Shown: in pieces, positions 25,147 to 32,990 of the stretch | Numbering within the stretch: the first letter of the stretch is position 1 | Layout: every line of letters begins with the position of its first letter | Source: Solobacterium sp. UBA3691 | Lineage (GTDB): Bacteria > Bacillota_I > Bacilli_A > Erysipelotrichales > Erysipelotrichaceae | Assembly: GCA_002372175.1 (NCBI GenBank) | Contig: DFIS01000046.1 | Coordinates: forward strand, 1-49,408 | Reading direction: 5' to 3' | Length of the DNA stretch: 49,408 nucleotides | Made by a program: the position numbers and the translations under genes | The notes under the pieces: model-generated | What the model was told of the DNA's origin: nothing | Seen by the model: only the letters and a program-made list of their open reading frames with translations | Database searches by the model: none

Positions 25147-25956
25147 TTACCTCACCTTTTCTATGCATACCTTGTATGTACCGGGATCTTCAGCTTTGAG
25201 GATCTCCGGCAGACAAGTATCGATAAAGCTTTTCCGGTTCAGACCGATATCCATATAACCAGCACTGCCGTTGAAGATCACAGGTGCCCCTTCCGGTACA
25301 TACCCGAAGGAAGGCTGGTAGGTCATCTGTTCACGGTATATCACTTGATCATCCAGAGTAAAAGTCACTTCCACGGTATCACCGTGTACGATCCCTGTCT
25401 TTTCAAAATCATCTGTAGCAATACTAAAGGTAAGATTGCCGAAGGTCTTCAGCAGCATCGTAACTTCTCCCTCTGCTTTTCCGTCACTGATCTTTGCCTG
25501 CGGAACCGCAAAGAAGAAAACATCTTCACGTTCAAGTCGGTGACCGAGCTGTTCCGGAGACAGTCCGCTGACCAGGGCTGCCGCAGCTCTGGTAGCTGCA
25601 AAGCTGTCACTGCCGAACTGTTCGGGAGAGACTTCCCAGGCACAGTCATAACCGAAGGAATAAACCGATACTGTCGCAAAGCCGTTATCCGGGCCGATCA
25701 GGATCGTACCGGAAGGAAGACGTACAGCAATCAGCTTGCCTTCACCGGCATCGCTGAGAAAGACCGTACCTGCCGGCCAGAACGGAACCGCTGTAAACAG
25801 ATACGCAGAGATCTGCGGAATATTGTTCTTTTCGAAGACCAGACTGCCGGCGGATACATCCGTATGCGGAGCCAGGGTCTCGATCACCCCGGTCATCTGC
25901 GCAAAACGCACCGACGCAAGACCGCAGTCCGAAAGAATCACGACCGCCGGTTTCAT
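25147..25956 (-). CDS. Degenerate DUF62 paralogue (probable pseudoenzyme)
   Basis: The overall fold is recognisable: MKPAVVILSDCG opening, PFWPAGTVFLSD, GPDNGFATV, LKTFGNLTFSI, YQPSFGYVPEG and LNRKSF. The catalytic motifs are lost: TDFG reads SDCG, DPGVGTSR is shortened to DAGEGKLI (Arg gone), and HGRD reads FGSD (His gone). Even so, the reading frame is open over 269 residues, has tight spacing (ATGA overlap of 4 bases with the gene upstream) and keeps the C-terminal domain well. That argues for selection on a non-catalytic role such as ligand binding or partnering an active subunit, rather than a decaying gene. Confidence 0.85.
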   Translation of the reverse strand: MKPAVVILSDCGLASVRFAQMTGVIETLAPHTDVSAGSLVFEKNNIPQISAYLFTAVPFWPAGTVFLSDAGEGKLIAVRLPSGTILIGPDNGFATVSVYSFGYDCAWEVSPEQFGSDSFAATRAAAALVSGLSPEQLGHRLEREDVFFFAVPQAKISDGKAEGEVTMLLKTFGNLTFSIATDDFEKTGIVHGDTVEVTFTLDDQVIYREQMTYQPSFGYVPEGAPVIFNGSAGYMDIGLNRKSFIDTCLPEILKAEDPGTYKVCIEKVR

Positions 25957-26795
25957 CTGCTGACCTTCCTGACCGTCATCTTCCAGGCTGTACCAAAGCC
26001 GATGCCGTATTCCACGGTGGCATTGCCCCGGTTGATTCCCAGCATGACCGTTCTTGTCTCAGAACTGAAGATCAGCGGCTCACCAACTTCCACATAACCG
26101 AATGTCTTAACATGCATGATATCCCTGTCAAGAACGATCTCACCGTCATGTTCAACCGTAACATGTACAGGATCACCGTAATTCATCCCGCACGCAGACA
26201 TCCACTCGAAAGGAATATTCGTACCGATCAGACCGAAATGTTCATCGGACTCACAGATCATTCCGCTTACCGCATCATCTGTTTTCTCGGGATGGATATA
26301 CTCTGCCATCACGATCTCATCTACAGGATAGGCTGGCCCTACACCCTCAAAGTCAATAATTCCTGAGGCAAGTCTCGCACCGCAGTAGGCATAAACATCA
26401 CGTCCGTGGAAGATATGCACACCCTCCGAACCGGGCAGACGGTTGACCGACTCATCGATCTCACGCACTTCTTCAATACCGACACGTTCTCTGACATAGG
26501 TCAGAGTTCCATTATCCGGCGTAACGATATACATCCCGTTGGTGGTTCTGGCAACACAGCTTCTTCTGCTTGTGCCGACCCCGGGATCCACAACGCTGAC
26601 GAACACAGTGCCTTCAGGCCAGTACGGCAGAAGATACATCAGGGAATCCGAGGCATCCAGTACATCAAACTGGTGTACAGCATTATTCCCGTCACTGACC
26701 GGCAGGTCCTGACAGACAACTGCACAAACACCGTGCATTGCACTGACCGACAGAGATCCGGTCCCAAAATCCGTCTGTATTACAAGATTTCTCAT
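25953..26795 (-). CDS. SAM hydroxide adenosyltransferase (DUF62) paralogue, full length
   Basis: This 280-residue copy is first among the five in transcription order. It carries QTDFGTGSL, SVVDPGVGTSRRSCV, VTPDNGTLTYV and FHGRDVYAYCGARLASG, so the triad is intact. The C-terminal domain has FGLIGTNIPFEWM, VKTFGYVEVGEP and GINRGNATVEYGIGFG. The last motif (GIGFG) also occurs in the 23445-24284 copy. It begins 11 bases after the ecfT stop with GGGTGAG as ribosome binding site, tying the enzyme array to the ECF transporter. Confidence 0.92.
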   Translation of the reverse strand: MRNLVIQTDFGTGSLSVSAMHGVCAVVCQDLPVSDGNNAVHQFDVLDASDSLMYLLPYWPEGTVFVSVVDPGVGTSRRSCVARTTNGMYIVTPDNGTLTYVRERVGIEEVREIDESVNRLPGSEGVHIFHGRDVYAYCGARLASGIIDFEGVGPAYPVDEIVMAEYIHPEKTDDAVSGMICESDEHFGLIGTNIPFEWMSACGMNYGDPVHVTVEHDGEIVLDRDIMHVKTFGYVEVGEPLIFSSETRTVMLGINRGNATVEYGIGFGTAWKMTVRKVSR

Positions 26796-26806
26796 ATTCT
26801 CACCCT

Positions 26807-27730
26807 CTATTTTCTGAACCAGTCAAACAGCTTGATCGTATCAAGCACATCAATATGTATGATCTCATCACGTGACAGCCAGGGGCACCAGAACTTCGCC
26901 GGCCACGGGTCGATAAACCGATAGCGCACGATGTAATAGATCACCATTACCAACAGGATCACAGTCAGGATCCTGACGATATGATCAGCCTTTGTCGGTT
27001 CATTCTCTGCGTACCATGTACGTTTCTTATTCTTACCGTACCCACGCAGATCCATCGCATTGGCAATATTCCCTACCTTGCCGAAAGCGGTAAAGACAAG
27101 CGGCACCAGCAGCAGTACAGTATTTTTCAGCCGTTTCCAGAGACTGACACCCTTACCGGTCAGTTCGGCACCTCTCATCATCATACTGTTTCGGATATTG
27201 ATAAAGTCATTCGCAATATCCGGGATCGTTCTGTATGCCAGGGAAACGATCGTACAGATCTTGTAGGGAAGACCGCACTTGTTCAGCCCTGACGCAAACT
27301 CCGACGGTGTCGTTGCCAGCGCAAAAGCCATGACCGAAGCAAACGACGTCGTTCTCTTCATGAATACCACGAAGATATACCACAGGAATTCCTTCGAGAT
27401 ATAGTGTGATCCGCTGCCCTGCCAGATGATATGTTCCGCACCGACATTGTTCAGACCTGCCTCCGGACTTACCGCAAACAGCATCAGATTGCCGATCAGT
27501 GTAACGGTCACAAACGTGATCGAGAAGACCACAACAAGCGGTTTGTAATTAGGCTTCATGGAGATGATCTCTGCCACGTTGATCAGTAACAGCGGTACCA
27601 GGATACGGATATCAAACGTTGAGATGATCGCCACCGTCATGACCAGAAACAGGAATACTTTTGTAAACCCGGAAAGCTTGTGGATCAGGGTAGGTCCCGG
27701 TGTATAGTTGATTACCAGTTTGTTATTCAC
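26807..27730 (-). CDS. ecfT: ECF transporter T component (EcfT)
   Basis: The 307-residue membrane protein has about six helices and the two EcfT coupling motifs that contact the ATPases: RNSMMMRGAELTGK and NAMDLRGYGKNKK. It starts with GTG at 27730, and the stop of the ATPase gene lies inside its first codons (8-base overlap), so translation is coupled. A Trp-rich C-terminal extension (YRFIDPWPAKFWCPWLSRDE) follows the last helix. It forms the energy-coupling module for the S component at 29536-30117. Confidence 0.93.
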   Translation of the reverse strand: MNNKLVINYTPGPTLIHKLSGFTKVFLFLVMTVAIISTFDIRILVPLLLINVAEIISMKPNYKPLVVVFSITFVTVTLIGNLMLFAVSPEAGLNNVGAEHIIWQGSGSHYISKEFLWYIFVVFMKRTTSFASVMAFALATTPSEFASGLNKCGLPYKICTIVSLAYRTIPDIANDFINIRNSMMMRGAELTGKGVSLWKRLKNTVLLLVPLVFTAFGKVGNIANAMDLRGYGKNKKRTWYAENEPTKADHIVRILTVILLVMVIYYIVRYRFIDPWPAKFWCPWLSRDEIIHIDVLDTIKLFDWFRK

Positions 27731-29435
27731 CCTGCTTCACCGTCCTTTCGTACTCGATAAAGTGCCTGATCGTCTGTTCCGGATCCAGGCCAAGCTTCAT
27801 TGCCAATGTATACAGAGAGGTCTGCTTAAGATTGGCACGCCGTATCGTTTCCTCGTTGGAAAGCACCGAGAAGACCTTGTTCGTATCGATGACCTTACCG
27901 TCCGCAAAGACGATCGCCCGGTCGGTATTCTCAATTGCCAGGTGCATGTCATGGGTGATGAACAGAATCGTCTTGCCGTACTCTCTGTTCAGGATATTCA
28001 CGAAGTTCATGATATCGGTATAACTGCGGAAGTCCTGTCCTGCTGTAGGCTCATCGAGCACCAGAATATCCGGTTCCAGTGCCATCATCGAAGCTACCGT
28101 CACACGTTTCTTCTGTCCGTAGCTGATCGAATCAACAGGCCAGTTTCTCATACGGTACAGACCGCAGGTCTCAAGCGCGACTCTGACCTTCTCCTCGATC
28201 GTCTTTTCGGGTGCTTTGCGCAGTGTCAGCGCCAGTCCCACTTCATCCTTGATGATATCCTTGACCAACATCGTATTCGGATCCTGCATGACATAACCGA
28301 CAATCTCACCGATCTCCTTGACACTCATGGAGGAAGTATCCTTACCTTTAACCTTGATCGTTCCGCTGCTGGGACGAATGATTCCGGTCAGCAGTTTTGC
28401 GGCAGTGGACTTACCGGCACCGTTCTTACCGATAATGGCGATACGTTCTCCGCGTTTGACTTCAAAGCTGATATCTTCCACAACATTGGTTATCCCGTCG
28501 TAGGAGAACGATACATTCTCAAAGGAGATCACCGGTTCATTGTGATTCTCCGTGACGGTCTCACGTTCTTCGGTAAAGAATGTCTTCAGTTTTCTTTCGT
28601 TCTCCGGGGTAAACTCCAGCGCCTGCAGATCACAGAGATTCCGGTTGCCCTCCAGCGTGCATCCCGCGTACTTCATCGCCGTAATGTACAGCGGTTCACG
28701 GATACCGCCTTTCTGCAGAAGATCAGACTTCAGCAGTTCATCCGGAGTTACATCCGCGGTGATCGTTCCGTCTGTCATCAGGATGACCCGATCCACCGAC
28801 CTGTACAGCATATCTTCCAGTCTGTGCTCAACAACGATCACGGTACGGTCTTCATCCCTTGCCAGATCATCGATCAGTTCCACAGCTGTCATTCCCATCT
28901 GCGGATCGAGAGCTGCCAGCGGTTCATCAAAGATCAGTACATTTACATCATTGCCGAAGACACCGGCAATAGCGACCTTCTGTTTCTGTCCGCCCGAGAG
29001 CTGGAACGGTACATGACTGACAAAATCACGCATGCCCACCATGCCGAGATTCTTATCGATAAACGGAAACATCTCCCGTCTCGGCATCATGTCATTTTCC
29101 ATGACAAAGGCAACATCTTCGCCGACAGTAAGACCGACAAACTGTGCGTCACTGTCCTGCAGGACGGTACCTACGGTATTGGAAAGCCGGAAGATCGAAG
29201 AGTTTTTCGTCTCCTGTCCGTTTACCGTACAGCTGCCGGTGATCTCTCCCTCAAAGGAGAAAGGTATCAGACCGTTGATACAGTTGCATAATGTGGACTT
29301 ACCGCTGCCGGAAGCTCCCAGAATCAGGATCTTCTGCCCGGGATAGATCTCCAGATTGATATCGTGCAGGGTTGGATTCTTCTGTGTTTTATAACGGAAT
29401 CCAAAGTCCTTGAATACGATGATAGGTTCCTTCAT
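27723..29435 (-). CDS. ECF transporter fused double ATPase (EcfA-EcfA', with DUF3744-type linker)
   Basis: Two ABC domains are joined in 570 residues. Domain 1 has Walker A GASGSGKST, signature LSGGQKQKVA and Walker B VLIFDEPLAALD. Domain 2 has GKNGAGKST, ISYGQKKRVT and ILVLDEPTAGQD. Between them lies GIREPLYITAMKYAG, the DUF3744-type linker found in the ECF subgroup whose S component is of the UPF0397 type. It powers uptake by the S/T pair. The gene starts at 29435 behind AAAGGTG and is separated from the S component gene by a 100-base gap containing a strong hairpin. Confidence 0.93.
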   Translation of the reverse strand: MKEPIIVFKDFGFRYKTQKNPTLHDINLEIYPGQKILILGASGSGKSTLCNCINGLIPFSFEGEITGSCTVNGQETKNSSIFRLSNTVGTVLQDSDAQFVGLTVGEDVAFVMENDMMPRREMFPFIDKNLGMVGMRDFVSHVPFQLSGGQKQKVAIAGVFGNDVNVLIFDEPLAALDPQMGMTAVELIDDLARDEDRTVIVVEHRLEDMLYRSVDRVILMTDGTITADVTPDELLKSDLLQKGGIREPLYITAMKYAGCTLEGNRNLCDLQALEFTPENERKLKTFFTEERETVTENHNEPVISFENVSFSYDGITNVVEDISFEVKRGERIAIIGKNGAGKSTAAKLLTGIIRPSSGTIKVKGKDTSSMSVKEIGEIVGYVMQDPNTMLVKDIIKDEVGLALTLRKAPEKTIEEKVRVALETCGLYRMRNWPVDSISYGQKKRVTVASMMALEPDILVLDEPTAGQDFRSYTDIMNFVNILNREYGKTILFITHDMHLAIENTDRAIVFADGKVIDTNKVFSVLSNEETIRRANLKQTSLYTLAMKLGLDPEQTIRHFIEYERTVKQGE

Positions 29436-29462
29436 ATATTCACCTTTCTATAAACGAAGAAT

Positions 29463-29481
29463 GCTTCCGCAGCGCGGAAGC
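29463..29481 (-). promoter_or_regulatory. Hairpin between the ECF S component and ATPase genes
   Basis: GCTTCCGC pairs perfectly with GCGGAAGC around a 3-base loop in the 100-base intergenic space. On the minus strand ATTCTTCG follows with no real T-run, so it may be a processing or attenuation element rather than a full terminator. Confidence 0.45.
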
Positions 29482-29535
29482 ACACCGTCAGCGACAGGCC
29501 AAAGCTTTCGCTTACGGTCTGTATCAATACACTGA

Positions 29536-30117
29536 TTACTCTTCTTCAGAGAGGTTTGTACGGCTCTTATACCTGTTGGCAAGCAGCTTGATCACCAGAA
29601 TACCGATCACGCCTTCCACCAGGATATTACCTATACTTGCGTAGAGGCCCTGCAGCAGAGAAACATTCATGTCGCCTCCCTCAAAGACAACTGTAAGAAC
29701 CTGAGCTACAACACCGAAGGCAAGCGCATTGCCGACAAGGATACAGATGATGTAGATGACCATATGCTTGACCTCAAAGACACCTTCTGTAATGTATGCA
29801 CCGTAGAGAGGCAGAGCACCGATGAACAGTGCCGCCACAGCGTTGGCAATCGACCATGCCGGATACATGCCCCAGCCGCCGATCAAGTCAGCGATCACAT
29901 TGCCGACTCCTGCCGCAACAGCTGCCGGAACCGGACCGTACATAGCACCGACAACGACCGGAACGATCATCGCCGTAGTCAATGAAGTGTTTGTAAAGAT
30001 AGGAATACCGCCGTAATTCATCAGCACACCGAATAATGCAGCACCAATGGCGACAGTTACGATCGTTCTCGTATTCCATTCGCCGAGAAGTTTACTTCCA
30101 AAACTCTTTTTACTCAT
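29536..30117 (-). CDS. ECF transporter S component (UPF0397-like)
   Basis: The 193-residue membrane protein has about five to six helices. The opening RTIVTVAIGAALFGVLMNYG, then VPVVVGAMYGPVPAAVAAGV and NVIADLIGGWGMYPAWSIAN, matches the UPF0397/ECF S-component pattern. GGAGGGG 4 bases before ATG 30117 defines the start; an in-frame ATG 57 bases upstream is rejected. It determines substrate specificity, and the substrate is unknown. The five SAM-hydrolase paralogues downstream suggest an adenosyl compound, a nucleoside or a methionine-related molecule. A 16-base dyad lies directly before its ribosome binding site. Confidence 0.85.
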   Translation of the reverse strand: MSKKSFGSKLLGEWNTRTIVTVAIGAALFGVLMNYGGIPIFTNTSLTTAMIVPVVVGAMYGPVPAAVAAGVGNVIADLIGGWGMYPAWSIANAVAALFIGALPLYGAYITEGVFEVKHMVIYIICILVGNALAFGVVAQVLTVVFEGGDMNVSLLQGLYASIGNILVEGVIGILVIKLLANRYKSRTNLSEEE

Positions 30118-30130
30118 AATCCCCTCCTGT

Positions 30131-30146
30131 GTTATACAAGTATAAC
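30131..30146. promoter_or_regulatory. Dyad GTTATAC-AA-GTATAAC before the ECF operon
   Basis: A perfect 7-base inverted repeat around AA lies immediately before the S-component ribosome binding site. Its core TATAC-AA-GTATA recurs at 737-748 in the same place relative to the aminotransferase gene. It may be an operator or include a -10 (TATACT on the minus strand). Confidence 0.4.
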
Positions 30147-30296
30147 AACAAGAAAAGTATACACCCGCAGACAAGTCTTACGAAAGATATATGCGTTTTT
30201 GGTATGATTTTTGGCATGTACCGATGCTTCTGCACTGTGTTTTTTATCTCATTGTCTATTTCCACACATGATAAAATACAGATGAGGGTAAATACA

Positions 30297-30965
30297 ATGA
30301 CACTTGAAGAAGCTATCATGCACAGACATTCCGTACGTTCCTATACGGCAGCTCCTCTGCAGGAGGAAGACAGACATAAGCTTGAAGTTCTGATCTCACA
30401 GATCAACGAAGATAGCGGGCTGCACATCCAGCTGATCTGCGGACAGACCGATGCGTTTAAGGGACTGCTCGCCCACTACGGCGGTTTCCGCAACGTGCAG
30501 AACTACATTGCCCTGATCGGTCCCGATACACCCGATCTCGAAGAGAAATGCGGCTATTACGGCGAGAAGATCGTTCTTGAGGCAGAGATGATGGGCCTTG
30601 GCACATGCTGGGTCGGCGGTACATACAGGAAGAACAAAGCCCGCTATGACCTTACGGAAGGTGAAAAGTGTGCCCTGATCATCAGTGTTGGCTATCCCGC
30701 TCAGGAAGGCAGAGCACACCGCTCAAAGAAACCGGAAGAAGTATCCAATGTGACGATCGAGAGTCCGGCCTGGTTCCGCAAGGGTGTCGAGTATGCATTA
30801 CTTGCGCCGACAGCGATCAACCAGCAGAAGTTCTATCTTGAACTGAAAGACAATAACAAAGTACGTATTACCGGAAAGAACGGTCCGTTCTATCAGTGTG
30901 ATCTTGGCATTGTAAAGTATCACTTTGAGATCGGGGCCGGCGAACATTTTACATGGGAGGTATAA
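30297..30965 (+). CDS. Nitroreductase-family flavoprotein
   Basis: The 222-residue protein begins MTLEEAIMHRHSVRSYTAAP, the usual nitroreductase opening with the FMN-phosphate-binding Arg in HSVRSY. It continues with EKIVLEAEMMGLGTCWVGG, typical of the dimer/FMN region, and a conserved SVGYPAQ. The C-terminal part (ALLAPTAINQQKFYLEL) resembles the family's second FMN-contact segment. GAGGG precedes ATG 30297; longer upstream in-frame starts have no ribosome binding site. It forms a two-gene unit with the PNPOx-like protein, 2 bases apart. Its electron acceptor is unknown. Confidence 0.9.
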   Translation: MTLEEAIMHRHSVRSYTAAPLQEEDRHKLEVLISQINEDSGLHIQLICGQTDAFKGLLAHYGGFRNVQNYIALIGPDTPDLEEKCGYYGEKIVLEAEMMGLGTCWVGGTYRKNKARYDLTEGEKCALIISVGYPAQEGRAHRSKKPEEVSNVTIESPAWFRKGVEYALLAPTAINQQKFYLELKDNNKVRITGKNGPFYQCDLGIVKYHFEIGAGEHFTWEV

Positions 30966-30967
30966 AC

Positions 30968-31369
30968 ATGTCCGCAATTGAAAAAGTATGCACATTCCTG
31001 AAAGAAGCCGGAACTTACTATCTGGCTACCGCTGAAGGCGATCAGCCGAGAGTTCGTCCCTTCGGCACCGCACACATCTTTGAAGGCAAGCTGTACATCC
31101 AGACAGGCAAGGTAAAACCTGTCTCCAGACAGCTGGCAGAGAATCCGAAGTTTGAGATCTGTGCCTTCAAGGACGGCAAGTGGCTGCGTCTCTCCGGTAA
31201 GCTTGTAGATGATCCAAGACTCGAAGCCAAGGTATCCATGCTGGAGGCATATCCGGGTCTCAAGAACAGATATGACGCTGCCGATGGCAACACTCAGGTA
31301 CTGTTTGTCGAAGATGGGAAAGCAGTCTTCTCCTCATTTACAGAACCGGAGGAAACACTGACTTTCTGA
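30968..31369 (+). CDS. Pyridoxamine 5'-phosphate oxidase-like FMN-binding protein
   Basis: The 133-residue split-barrel protein has the family pattern: FLKEAGTYYLATAEGDQPRVRPFGTAHIFEGKL, then KFEICAFKDGKWLRLSGKL. The Arg-Pro-Phe segment and the strand pairs are those that bind flavin in PNPOx-like proteins. GGGAGG precedes ATG 30968, two bases after the nitroreductase stop. Such small proteins are often general flavin reductases or stress proteins, so a partnership with the nitroreductase is likely. A terminator follows. Confidence 0.88.
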   Translation: MSAIEKVCTFLKEAGTYYLATAEGDQPRVRPFGTAHIFEGKLYIQTGKVKPVSRQLAENPKFEICAFKDGKWLRLSGKLVDDPRLEAKVSMLEAYPGLKNRYDAADGNTQVLFVEDGKAVFSSFTEPEETLTF

Positions 31370-31377
31370 TCCATGTA

Positions 31378-31409
31378 AAGAACTCTGTATACAGGGTTCT
31401 TTTCATTTT
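31378..31409 (+). terminator. Terminator after nitroreductase/PNPOx unit
   Basis: AAGAACTCTG pairs with CAGGGTTCTT (one G-T pair) around TATA, followed by TTCATTTT. Confidence 0.7.
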
Positions 31410-31466
31410 GTCTGTATAGCCAAAGAAAAGTATCTGGTTTACAATTTTCACTAAGAGAGACCCGAT

Positions 31467-32030
31467 ATGAAAAAGAAGAATATTGTATACCTGCTGGTAC
31501 TGGCTACCGTACTGATCGCCATGAATATGCGCCACCGTTCCTTTCAGACTTCCGATATGAGCGGTTATGAAGGCTTTACGGATACCGATCATGTCTATAT
31601 CGATATGACGGTGGAAGACATGGTAAAAGCCATGAATGCGGAGAGTACGATCATCGTTTACTTTGGCTTTGATCACTGTCCCTGGTGTATTGAAGCTGTA
31701 CCGCTGCTGAACAGTGTTGCCAAGGCGTATAACACCAAGGTCGGCTATATCAACACCAGACTGAAGAGTGAATGGAAGTCCAATACCGATATCGATGATT
31801 ATGACAAGGTCGTGGAATACCTCGGTGATCATCTGGACTATGACAGTGACGGAGTAAAACATCTGTATACGCCGCACGTCTTCTTCATCAGGAAAGGTAA
31901 GGTCGTCTTTGATCATCAGGGAACTGTTGAGGGCCATGATGCGACACAGAGAACGATGACAGATGAAGAGAAAGTAGCTCTTACAGAGATCTATACAGAA
32001 GGCTTTGAAGCATTATTTGCGGAGGAATAG
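31467..32030 (+). CDS. Membrane-anchored thioredoxin-fold protein
   Basis: The 187-residue protein has an N-terminal hydrophobic anchor (NIVYLLVLATVLIAM) and an extracytoplasmic thioredoxin-like domain. The active site is FGFDHCPWCIEA at ~68-78, and the cis-Pro region is LYTPHVFFIRKGKVV. It resembles the bacteriocin-accessory/TlpA-type thioredoxins that keep exported proteins' cysteines reduced or form disulfides. It begins a three-gene run with the cyclodeaminase-family protein (3-base gap) and an aminotransferase. A redox link to them is not obvious, so cotranscription may be incidental. Confidence 0.82.
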   Translation: MKKKNIVYLLVLATVLIAMNMRHRSFQTSDMSGYEGFTDTDHVYIDMTVEDMVKAMNAESTIIVYFGFDHCPWCIEAVPLLNSVAKAYNTKVGYINTRLKSEWKSNTDIDDYDKVVEYLGDHLDYDSDGVKHLYTPHVFFIRKGKVVFDHQGTVEGHDATQRTMTDEEKVALTEIYTEGFEALFAEE

Positions 32031-32033
32031 ACA

Positions 32034-32990
32034 ATGAAACAGATACCGGTGATCGATGCGGCAGGTGTGGAAGAACTGCTGCCTTCGGGGGAATGCGTGA
32101 AACTGATGCGGGATACGATCGCGGCTGAAAACCGCGGTGACTGCGTGCAGTATCTGCGTACGGTGATCCCGATGCCCAACAAAAACATCATGGCTGCCAT
32201 GCCTGCCTACTTTAATGACGGATACTTCGGGATGAAGATCCTCAGTGTCTACCCGAAGAACTACATGCAGAAACTGCCCTCCCACCAGGGAGAGATCATC
32301 GTCTACGACGAACCGACAGGCAGTGTCGCAGGTATTGTGGATGCGATGAGTGTCACCGGTGTGCGCACAGGTGCCTGCAGTGCGGTGGCGACAGATCTTC
32401 TGGCCCGCAGAGATGCCGGGATCCTCTGTCTGATCGGCTGCGGTCATCAGGGCTGGTCACATCTGAATGCGATCATTACGGTCAGAAAGCTGACAGAAGT
32501 ACGTGTATACGATGAACTGCAGGACAAGGCACAGCAGTTTGCGGAAGAAGCTTCCGCAAAGTACGGCATCCCCGTAAAGGCCTGCACAAGCGCAGAAGAG
32601 GCGGTCAGAGGCGCCGATATCATCTGCACGCTGACGATCTCTGCCGTCCCTGTGATCAAGAAGGAGTGGGTATCTCCCGGTGCCCATATCAATGCCGTAG
32701 GTGCCTGCACACCGACAGCCAGAGAGCTGCCTTCCGACCTCGTCCAGTGCGCAAAGTTCTACGGTGACAGTATCGAATCTGTGATCAATGAGAGCGGTGA
32801 CTACCTGTTTGCGGTCTATGAAGGTGTGATCACATCCGAGCATCTGCTGGGTACGATCGGCGATCTGCTCAACGAAAAGATCACCGGACGCACCGATGAT
32901 ACTGAGATCACGATCTTTGAATCTCTGGGCATGGCCTGCGAAGATCTGGCGGCTGCCCACTACATACTGGCAAAGGAGGTATCACGATGA
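32034..32990 (+). CDS. Ornithine cyclodeaminase/mu-crystallin-family protein
   Basis: The 318-residue protein shows the family layout: substrate part with MPNKNIMAAMPAYFNDGYFGMKI, then MSVTGVRTGACSAVATDLLAR, the Rossmann NAD(P) loop LIGCGHQGWSHL, and VGACTPTARELPSDLV. Members catalyse ornithine-to-proline conversion, reduction of cyclic imines, or alanine/opine-type dehydrogenation; sequence reading alone cannot choose. The stop overlaps the start of the class V aminotransferase (ATGA), so an amino-acid/imine step followed by a PLP step is likely. Confidence 0.88.
   Translation: MKQIPVIDAAGVEELLPSGECVKLMRDTIAAENRGDCVQYLRTVIPMPNKNIMAAMPAYFNDGYFGMKILSVYPKNYMQKLPSHQGEIIVYDEPTGSVAGIVDAMSVTGVRTGACSAVATDLLARRDAGILCLIGCGHQGWSHLNAIITVRKLTEVRVYDELQDKAQQFAEEASAKYGIPVKACTSAEEAVRGADIICTLTISAVPVIKKEWVSPGAHINAVGACTPTARELPSDLVQCAKFYGDSIESVINESGDYLFAVYEGVITSEHLLGTIGDLLNEKITGRTDDTEITIFESLGMACEDLAAAHYILAKEVSR

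Noticed and set aside
24460..26097. A 545-codon open frame on the plus strand
   Set aside because: It is antisense to three conserved DUF62 genes with proper ribosome binding sites and motifs; its product is Cys/His/Thr-rich with no recognisable domain. It arises from codon bias of the opposite strand.
27708..29291. A 527-codon open frame on the plus strand
   Set aside because: It lies antisense to the double ATPase gene, which has all ABC motifs. No ribosome binding site or domain supports it.
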